From the NCBI GenBank assembly GCA_938036405.1, contig CALHPT010000212.1, positions 1 through 5,068 on the forward strand: a stretch of DNA of 5,068 bases, written 5' to 3'. The notes under the pieces were generated by a model. That model had not been told where the DNA came from, made no database searches, and saw only the letters and a program-made list of their open reading frames with translations. The first letter of the stretch is position 1. Every line of letters begins with the position of its first letter. Below are positions 1 through 5,068 of this stretch, piece after piece. Source of the DNA: an uncultured Tannerella sp. (GTDB lineage Bacteria > Bacteroidota > Bacteroidia > Bacteroidales > Tannerellaceae). Both the position numbers and the translations under genes were made by a program.

Positions 1-1
1 A

Positions 2-34
2 AGAAACAACAGCAAGAAGAGATTATACGCATGA
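2..34 (+). CDS. Possible 3' end of an upstream gene, overlapping the next start by ATGA
   Basis: Reading from base 2 gives ten open codons (RNNSKKRLYA) followed by TGA at 32-34, which shares four bases (ATGA) with the start of the 5'-nucleotidase gene at 31. ATGA overlaps are common in bacterial operons and usually mean translational coupling. Only ten codons are visible, so no function can be given. The frame starting at base 1 is also open and runs straight into the nucleotidase, so chance cannot be excluded. The window edge cuts the feature on its 5' side. Confidence 0.3.
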   Translation, partial: RNNSKKRLYA

Positions 35-1479
35 AAAGGATCTTCATTCTATGGATGATCGCCGTCGGATTCGCAGCTTGTAGCACGACGAAAGAGACTC
101 AGCTCGTCATCCTCTCGACGAATGATATGCACGCGCATATCGATGATTATGCGAAGGTGGCCGCCTTCGTCAGCCAAGAACAAAAGGCACACCCGGGGCG
201 CGTCGTCGTGCTCAGCGGTGGCGACCTATTCTCGGGCAACCCCGTGGTGGATCATTGCGATCGGCCGGGTAAGGGCTACCCCATCATTGACCTCATGAAC
301 CGCGTCGGATACCGCGCATCGGCCGTCGGAAACCACGAGTTCGACTACGGCCAACACGTCCTGGCCGAACGCATTCGTCAGGCCCGGTTCCCCTTCCTCT
401 GCGCCAACCTACACGTCGGCGAGGGCGCCGAGATCCGTCAGCCGGAACCGTCGACGGTGATCCGGGTCGGACGCCTGCGCCTCGGCATCATCTCCGGCAT
501 ACAGGTGGAAGCGATCAGCGGGCGGCTCATCCCGTCGTCGCACCCGGGGCGCCTCGCCGGCCTGACGTTCACCGAACCGGTCGAGGAGCTCGCCAAGCTG
601 CGCGATATGCGGAAGCGTTGCGACGTCTTCCTCGCCCTCAACCACATGGGTGTGGAGGAGGATAAGAAGCTCGCCGAGCGGATGCCGGAGCTTGACCTGA
701 TCGTGGGCGGGCATTCGCATACGCGCCTCGACACGGGCGTAGTGGTCAACGGCGTACTGATCACCCAGGCGGGCGAATACCTACAATACGTTGGGCGTAC
801 GGAGCTGACGCTGCGCGGACGGAAAGTCGTTGCGCGGCGCAATCGGCTGATCCCCGTGGCCAGCATGAAGGCGGAGGACACGGAGGTGAAGGCCGCCATC
901 AAGAAGTTTTACGACGAGTCGCCGCTGAACGAAGTGATCGGCCGTGTCACGGCGCGGATCGAGGGTAAGGAAGGGCTCGGCAACTTGGTGACGGACGCCG
1001 AAGCGGCCATGAACGGGGCCGATTTCGCCTTTCAAAACGCCGGCGGCATACGCATCGGGGCGCTTGAGCCGGGCGACATGACGGCCAAGATGGTCTACGA
1101 GATGGATCCTTTCGGCAACGAGGTGAACGTGGTGGAGCTGACGCCGGCGGAGATGCGCGACCTGATCCGCGTGTCGCATCGTTACAACAAGCGTCGCCAT
1201 GCCGTCGACCTGCTCGTCTCGGGCATGACCTACACGCTCTACACGAAGAACGGCGAGCCGGATCGCATCGAGATGGCGTTCCCCGACGGCCGACCGCTCG
1301 AGGAGGGCCAATACTATCGCGTGGCGCTGAACGACTACATCGTGTCGGCCTACAAGTTCTCGCATGCGCGCGCCGCGAAGCCCACGGGCAAGTCGTCCGA
1401 AGAAACCATTATTGAATACATCCGCAGCCGCAAAGAGATTGCTCCGCAAGCTCCGCGGACTAAGCTGATCGAAGAATAG
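31..1479 (+). CDS. 5'-nucleotidase / UshA-family metallophosphoesterase, lipoprotein
   Basis: The product is predicted to hydrolyse nucleotides (or related phosphate esters) to nucleoside and phosphate outside the cytoplasm. Residues 1-17 form a lipoprotein signal: basic MKR, a hydrophobic stretch, then a lipobox-like F-A-A-C with the lipidated Cys at 17. Residues about 24-275 are the calcineurin-like metallophosphatase domain. Its di-metal site is recognisable as NDMH (D32, H34), GGD (D65), NHEFD (N101, H102, D105), NHMG (H205) and GGHSH (H228, H230), matching the UshA metal ligands and catalytic His/Asp pair. Residues about 300-450 are the 5'-nucleotidase C-terminal domain, with NAGGIR (336-341) and PFGN (360-363) for substrate binding. 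At 482 residues it is somewhat shorter than E. coli UshA (about 550) but has both domains and all metal ligands, so it looks intact. The usual GGDGY loop after the LND motif is replaced by a Y-K-F-S-H stretch (441-445), so the substrate is uncertain. Only one acidic residue lies near the Cys (STTKET), so surface export is not clearly indicated. ATG at 31 is chosen because the signal peptide begins there. A probable terminator follows. The family is secure, the exact substrate is not. Confidence 0.93.
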   Translation: MKRIFILWMIAVGFAACSTTKETQLVILSTNDMHAHIDDYAKVAAFVSQEQKAHPGRVVVLSGGDLFSGNPVVDHCDRPGKGYPIIDLMNRVGYRASAVGNHEFDYGQHVLAERIRQARFPFLCANLHVGEGAEIRQPEPSTVIRVGRLRLGIISGIQVEAISGRLIPSSHPGRLAGLTFTEPVEELAKLRDMRKRCDVFLALNHMGVEEDKKLAERMPELDLIVGGHSHTRLDTGVVVNGVLITQAGEYLQYVGRTELTLRGRKVVARRNRLIPVASMKAEDTEVKAAIKKFYDESPLNEVIGRVTARIEGKEGLGNLVTDAEAAMNGADFAFQNAGGIRIGALEPGDMTAKMVYEMDPFGNEVNVVELTPAEMRDLIRVSHRYNKRRHAVDLLVSGMTYTLYTKNGEPDRIEMAFPDGRPLEEGQYYRVALNDYIVSAYKFSHARAAKPTGKSSEETIIEYIRSRKEIAPQAPRTKLIEE

Positions 1480-1485
1480 AAAAGC

Positions 1486-1536
1486 AAGGGGTGGCAACGA
1501 AGTGCATGAAGGCTTCGTCGCCGCCCCTTTCGTTTG
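1486..1536 (+). terminator. Hairpin, probable intrinsic terminator of the 5'-nucleotidase gene
   Basis: Bases 1486-1502 (AAGGGGTGGCAACGAAG) pair with 1513-1529 (CTTCGTCGCCGCCCCTT). Sixteen of 17 positions pair, including one G-T wobble (1492/1523), with a single A-C mismatch (1496/1519), and the loop is ten bases. The stem begins seven bases after the stop codon. The 3' side continues as TTTCGTTTG, a broken rather than pure T tract, so termination may be incomplete. Position right after the stop and the stem strength support a terminator. An mRNA 3'-end stabilising hairpin is the alternative. Confidence 0.68.
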
Positions 1537-1581
1537 ATCCGGGTGGACCCCTCAAGGCCCGCCCCTCTCCATGTCTCTAAC

Positions 1582-1589
1582 TACATTTG
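1582..1589 (+). promoter_or_regulatory. Bacteroidota-type -7 promoter element (TAnnTTTG) ahead of the TonB-dependent receptor
   Basis: TACATTTG matches the Bacteroidota primary-sigma -7 consensus TAnnTTTG exactly and lies 25 bases before the ATG at 1615, placing the transcription start near 1595 with a leader of roughly 20 bases. No TTTG -33 element is seen at the usual distance: the region about 19-20 bases upstream is C-rich, and the only TTTG (1533-1536) is too far away. The leader is A-rich (CTAAAAAAACGATTGATC) with no GGAGG-like ribosome site, as is usual in this phylum. The motif is short, so chance matching is possible. Confidence 0.5.
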
Positions 1590-1614
1590 TCATACACTAA
1601 AAAAACGATTGATC

Positions 1615-4600
1615 ATGAAAAGAATTTATCTGCTATTGTTAGCAGTGATCTTGCCAGCCATTGCATCGGCACAGATCACAACGTCCGCCATCGGCGGAAA
1701 GATCGCAGACCAGGAGGGCGAAGCGCTCATTGGCGCCGCCATCGTGGCCGTGCATGAGCCTTCGGGCACGCAGTACGGCGCCGTCACGAACGTCGACGGT
1801 CGCTACACCATCGAGGGTATGCGCCCCGGTGGGCCGTACAAGATCACCATGTCTTACGTGGGATTGAAGTCCGTCGAGTATCGCGAGGTGACGCTCCGAT
1901 TGGGCGAGATGACCACTCTGGACGGTGTGCTTCGCGACGACCTTACGCTGAGCGAAGTGGTTGTCACCGCCTCCACGTCGAAGTTCTCCGGTATGAAGAC
2001 GGGCGCCTCGACGAACGTCTCCAAGCAACAGCTTCAGCTCCTGCCCTCCATCAACCGCAGCTTGACGGACTTCACGCGTATGTCGCCTTACTCGGGCGGC
2101 GGAACCGTGATCGCCAGCCGCGACGGACGTACGAACACGTTCACCGTCGATGGGGCCAACCTGAACAACAACTTCGGCCTCTCGGGCACCCTGCCCGGCG
2201 GCGGTAACCCGATCTCGCTCGACGCTATCGAGGAGCTTCAGGTGGTTGTAGCGCCCTTCGATGTGCGCCAAACGAACTTCATGGGCGGCGGCATCAACGC
2301 CATCACCAAGTCGGGTACGAACACGTTCAAGGGTACGGCTTACACCTACCACCGCAACGAGAACCTGCGCGGTAACACCGTCGACGGTTACGACCTCGGC
2401 GACCGCGCTCGCGAACGCACCGAGACGTACGGCTTCACGCTCGGCGGCCCGATCATCAAGAACAAGCTCTTCTTCTTCATCAACGGAGAGTATGAGAACT
2501 CGCCCAACCCGATCACGAAGTATCACGTCTCCTCCGACGGCGTAGGCAACGGCGCCACGCAGACTTCACGCGTCACGGCGGCCGACACGGAGGCTTTCGC
2601 TAAGATCCTCCGCGATAAGTACGGCTACGAGCCCGGCTCCTACACCGACTTCAGCGACGGCGGCACGAAGAACTACAAGGCCCTGGCCCGTCTGGACTGG
2701 AACATCAACGACGCCCACAAGCTGAGCGTGCGTTTCAACTACACCACGAACACGCACATGAATGCCACGAACGGCTCCTCGTCTGTCGGATCGCGCGCCA
2801 CATCAAACCGCTTTTCGGATAAGGCGATGGCCTTCCGCAACGCCTGCTATGGCATGGACAACAACGTTTGGTCCGTTACCGGCGAGCTCAACAGCCGCTT
2901 CAGCAACACGCTCCAGAACCGCATCCTCTTCACCTACTCCGACATCCACGACAAGCGCAGCTCCAACTCCAAGCCCTTCCCCTTCATCGACATCTGGGAC
3001 GGATCGGGCGACGCCTTTATGTCGGCTGGCTACGAGCTCTTTACTTGGAACAACGAGGTGAAGAACAACGTCGTGAACCTGCAAGACCACATCACGTGGA
3101 CGCTCGGCAGCCATCGCCTCATCGGCGGTCTGAACGTGGAGTATCAGAAGGCGGGTAACTCCTTCATGCGCTACGGAACGGGTTACTATAAGTATGCCTC
3201 GTTCGACGATTTCAAGGCGGGCAACGCGCCCCTTGCCTTCGGTCTGACGTATGGCTATAATGGCGAGAAGAACCCGATCGCCGAGGTAGCCTTCGTGCAG
3301 TCTGGCCTCTTCTTGCAAGACGAATGGAACGTGACCGACCGCTTCAAACTGACCTACGGCTTGCGTGCGGACATGATGAACTTCCTGACGAAGCTCGAGA
3401 CGAATCAGGCCTACCTGAAGCTCGACTGGCGCGACCATTTCGTGGCCAAGAACGACCCGAACTACGCCTCCTTCCAGTCGCCGCGCGTCAACACCGGCGA
3501 ATGGCCCAAGACCTCCGTGCTCCTCTCGCCGCGCGTAGGGTTCAACTACGACATCAATGGCGATCGCTCCGTCGTTGTTCGTGGTGGAACGGGCGTCTTC
3601 ACGGGCCGCATCCCGCTCGTGTTCCTCACCAACATGCCGACCAACAGCTCGATGATCCAAAACACGATCACCGTGACCGACCCCGCTACGCTGGAGAAGT
3701 TCAAGAACAACATGCTGACCGACGTCGATCAGATGATCAAGCTCCTCGACGCCCCCACGACGCCGATCTATCGCGATCCCGCCTCGACGGCCTCACGCGC
3801 CTCCGTTGTGGGCATTGCGGACAACTTCAAGATGCCGCAGATCTGGAAGAACACGCTGGCCGTGGACTATCGCCTGCCCGTCTCCTTCCCCCTCACCCTG
3901 ACCGTGGAAGGGATGTACAACAAAGACCTGCAAGCCGTCGTGATGCGTAACTGGAACATCGTCAACAACGGCAACCTGGGTCGCTTTGCCGGACCCGACA
4001 ACCGTCTGAACTACGGCGAGTCGGCTACGGGACGTTATGAAGTGAACAAGAACGTGACCGGCGGCGCCGTCATCCTCGACAACGATACGCGCGGCTACAG
4101 CGCCTCCTTCAACGCCATGGTGACCGCCGAGCCGATCAAGGACCTCAACCTGATGTTCTCCTACACCCACCAGTGGGCGAAAGAGATCACCGGCCTGCCT
4201 GGCAACCAAGCCTACTCCACCTGGCAAAACCTCTACTCCGTCGACGGCCCGAACAACGCCGTGCTGCACAACTCGGAGTATCTGACCCCCGACAAGCTCA
4301 TCGCCTCCTTGACCTATCGCAAGGACTACGGCAAGTATTTCGCGACCTCCGTCGGCCTCTACTACGCCGCCTACTCCTCGGGCATGTACAACTACTATTA
4401 CAGCAACGACATGAACGGCGACAAGGTCTCCTTCGACCTCATGTACATCCCCCGCACGAAAGACGAGCTGAAGTTTGTCGACAAGAACGGCTTCACCGCC
4501 CAGCAGCAGGCTGACGCCTTCTGGAGCTTCGTGGAGCAAGACAAGTATCTGAGCGCCCACAAGGGCGAGTATGCCGAGGCTTACGGCGCAGCCCTGCCGT

Positions 4601-4926
4601 GGGTGCACCGCTTCGACCTGAAGGTGACGCAAGACTTCCGCCTGCGCGCGGGCAAAGCCATCCACACGCTGCAACTCTCGTTCGACGTGCTCAACATCGG
4701 CAACCTGCTGAAGAGCTCATGGGGTGTGACGCAGACCACGTCGCCCAGCAACTACGGCAAGATCCTCCGCTACGAGGGCAAGGACGCCAACGGCGTGCCC
4801 ACCTACTCGATGGGTTACAACACCGTCAACAAGCAGAAGCAGCTTTACAGCCGCCCCTACGAGCCGTATCGCAACAGTTCTAACTGCTGGCAGATGCAGA
4901 TCGGCTTGCGTTACATCTTCAACTGA
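1615..4926 (+). CDS. Oar-like TonB-dependent outer-membrane receptor with N-terminal carboxypeptidase-regulatory-like domain
   Basis: The product is a 1103-residue outer-membrane beta-barrel transporter expected to be driven by TonB-ExbBD; its substrate is unknown. ATG at 1615 is chosen because a clean signal peptide starts there (MKRIY, leucine-rich core, cleavage after A-S-A at 19). An in-frame TTG at 1534 would add 27 polar residues in front of that signal and overlap the promoter. Residues about 21-108 form a carboxypeptidase-regulatory-like Ig-type domain, with the characteristic TNVDGRYTIEGM and ITMSYVG stretches. A TonB-box-like LSEVVVTA lies at 112-119. The plug spans about 128-232 and includes FTVDG, NPISLDAIEELQVV, APFDVRQ and GGGINAITKSGTN. 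The barrel follows from about 240, with FTLGGPIIKNKLFFF (274-288), LSPRVGFNYD with RGGTGVFTGR (637-665), HRFDLKVTQDF (998-1008) and LSFDVLNIGNLL (1021-1032). It ends in GLRYIFN, an aromatic C-terminal strand with an extra Asn. Length and signatures fit the large Oar-like group rather than SusC: no susD gene follows. Third positions are strongly biased (AAC and AAG dominate), suggesting high expression. It has its own promoter element and terminator, so it is probably monocistronic. Confidence 0.94.
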   Translation: MKRIYLLLLAVILPAIASAQITTSAIGGKIADQEGEALIGAAIVAVHEPSGTQYGAVTNVDGRYTIEGMRPGGPYKITMSYVGLKSVEYREVTLRLGEMTTLDGVLRDDLTLSEVVVTASTSKFSGMKTGASTNVSKQQLQLLPSINRSLTDFTRMSPYSGGGTVIASRDGRTNTFTVDGANLNNNFGLSGTLPGGGNPISLDAIEELQVVVAPFDVRQTNFMGGGINAITKSGTNTFKGTAYTYHRNENLRGNTVDGYDLGDRARERTETYGFTLGGPIIKNKLFFFINGEYENSPNPITKYHVSSDGVGNGATQTSRVTAADTEAFAKILRDKYGYEPGSYTDFSDGGTKNYKALARLDWNINDAHKLSVRFNYTTNTHMNATNGSSSVGSRATSNRFSDKAMAFRNACYGMDNNVWSVTGELNSRFSNTLQNRILFTYSDIHDKRSSNSKPFPFIDIWDGSGDAFMSAGYELFTWNNEVKNNVVNLQDHITWTLGSHRLIGGLNVEYQKAGNSFMRYGTGYYKYASFDDFKAGNAPLAFGLTYGYNGEKNPIAEVAFVQSGLFLQDEWNVTDRFKLTYGLRADMMNFLTKLETNQAYLKLDWRDHFVAKNDPNYASFQSPRVNTGEWPKTSVLLSPRVGFNYDINGDRSVVVRGGTGVFTGRIPLVFLTNMPTNSSMIQNTITVTDPATLEKFKNNMLTDVDQMIKLLDAPTTPIYRDPASTASRASVVGIADNFKMPQIWKNTLAVDYRLPVSFPLTLTVEGMYNKDLQAVVMRNWNIVNNGNLGRFAGPDNRLNYGESATGRYEVNKNVTGGAVILDNDTRGYSASFNAMVTAEPIKDLNLMFSYTHQWAKEITGLPGNQAYSTWQNLYSVDGPNNAVLHNSEYLTPDKLIASLTYRKDYGKYFATSVGLYYAAYSSGMYNYYYSNDMNGDKVSFDLMYIPRTKDELKFVDKNGFTAQQQADAFWSFVEQDKYLSAHKGEYAEAYGAALPWVHRFDLKVTQDFRLRAGKAIHTLQLSFDVLNIGNLLKSSWGVTQTTSPSNYGKILRYEGKDANGVPTYSMGYNTVNKQKQLYSRPYEPYRNSSNCWQMQIGLRYIFN

Positions 4927-4942
4927 TCTCACCCGTAATCAT

Positions 4943-4969
4943 CCCGTGGGGCCGCGCGTGCCCCGCGGG
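4943..4969 (+). other. GC-rich hairpin just after the receptor stop codon
   Basis: CCCGTGGGGC (4943-4952) pairs with GCCCCGCGGG (4960-4969) over ten base pairs with one T-G wobble (4947/4965), enclosing a seven-base loop (CGCGCGT). It begins 16 bases after the TGA. The following bases (TCTGTAAACAG) are not a T tract, so it is a poor terminator alone. It lies 12 bases ahead of a much better terminator hairpin and may protect the 3' end of the message or act with that terminator. Confidence 0.6.
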
Positions 4970-4981
4970 TCTGTAAACAGC

Positions 4982-5021
4982 GAGAGGGAGGCGATACCAC
5001 GTATCGTCTCCCTCTCTTTTT
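4982..5021 (+). terminator. Strong intrinsic terminator of the TonB-dependent receptor gene
   Basis: GAGAGGGAGGCGATA (4982-4996) pairs with TATCGTCTCCCTCTC (5002-5016) over all 15 positions, with a single G-T wobble (4991/5007), around the loop CCACG, whose outer C and G can add a sixteenth pair. Five T residues (5017-5021) follow immediately. This is a textbook rho-independent terminator for the plus strand. On the minus strand no T tract follows the stem, so it looks unidirectional. Confidence 0.9.
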
Positions 5022-5068
5022 GGGCCATGAAGTCGGCATTTGAAGGGGTGGAGATTAACTCCCAACTT
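5022..5068. other. Tail of window with no supported feature
   Basis: After the terminator there are 47 bases. An ATG at 5027 opens 14 codons (MKSAFEGVEINSQL) to the window edge, but it sits five bases past the T tract with no room for a promoter, and nothing marks it as a real start. No other signal is supported. Confidence 0.5.

Noticed and set aside
781..1497. Minus-strand open frame (238 codons) opposite the nucleotidase
   Set aside because: It is Arg/His/Leu-rich, with no motif, and its start falls inside the terminator stem of the plus-strand gene, so it is an antisense artefact.
1639..2526. Long minus-strand open frame (295 codons) opposite the receptor's N-terminal third
   Set aside because: The translation is rich in Val, Arg, His and Asp with no domain, signal or hydrophobic pattern. 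It is a mirror of a strongly biased GC-rich gene on the other strand.
2803..3660. Minus-strand open frame (285 codons) opposite the receptor barrel
   Set aside because: It has the same low-complexity Val/Arg/Glu/His composition, no plausible start signals, and lies wholly inside a well-supported gene.
3324..3950. Plus-strand open frame (208 codons) in another frame of the receptor
   Set aside because: Arg/Gln/Asp-rich shadow of the true frame; the true frame has clear barrel motifs across the same stretch.
3793..4674. Minus-strand open frame (293 codons) opposite the receptor C-terminal part
   Set aside because: It is a Val/Gly/His-rich shadow translation without recognisable motifs, fully contained in a real gene.
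1615..4926. Annotation as SusC
   Set aside because: There is no susD downstream, and the plug and barrel signatures (APFDVRQ, GGGINAITKSGTN, RGGTGVFTGR) fit the Oar-like group.
5043..5066. Weak inverted repeat (GGAG...CTCC) at the window end and a repeat of AAGGGGTGG also present at 1486
   Set aside because: Four-base arms and a nine-base match are within chance expectation in this composition, and the region is cut by the window edge.
5027..5068. ATG at 5027 as the start of a downstream gene
   Set aside because: It lies just past the terminator T tract with no promoter or leader, and only 14 codons are visible.

Overview
The window carries two complete plus-strand genes and their flanking signals, and it looks like an ordinary piece of a Bacteroidota (probably Bacteroidales) chromosome. 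Four things point there: a very long TonB-dependent receptor with an N-terminal carboxypeptidase-regulatory-like domain and Bacteroidota-style plug and barrel signatures; a lipoprotein 5'-nucleotidase whose C-terminal motif resembles Bacteroidota relatives; a TAnnTTTG -7 promoter element; and A-rich leaders without a strong GGAGG Shine-Dalgarno. The coding DNA is rich in G and C with strong preference for C or G in third positions, which fits a high-GC member (a high-GC Tannerella, Alistipes or similar). The genus cannot be fixed from this window.

Layout: bases 1-30 are probably the tail of an upstream gene, since one frame ends in a TGA that overlaps the next ATG as ATGA. Bases 31-1479 encode a 482-residue lipoprotein of the UshA/5'-nucleotidase family. 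Bases 1480-1614 are intergenic and hold a strong hairpin (probable terminator) and then a -7 promoter element just ahead of the next gene. Bases 1615-4926 encode a 1103-residue Oar-like TonB-dependent outer-membrane receptor. Bases 4927-5068 hold two consecutive hairpins, the second a textbook intrinsic terminator, and then about 45 bases with no supported gene.

The two genes appear to be separate transcription units. Both products belong to the cell envelope. The first could release nucleosides and phosphate from nucleotides, and the second could import or export an unknown large substrate using TonB energy, but nothing here ties them to one pathway. No SusD partner, RNA gene, mobile element, CRISPR array or defence module is visible. 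I found no convincing new system; the points most worth a second look are the atypical C-terminal substrate loop of the nucleotidase, the solitary Oar-like receptor and the tandem hairpins behind it.
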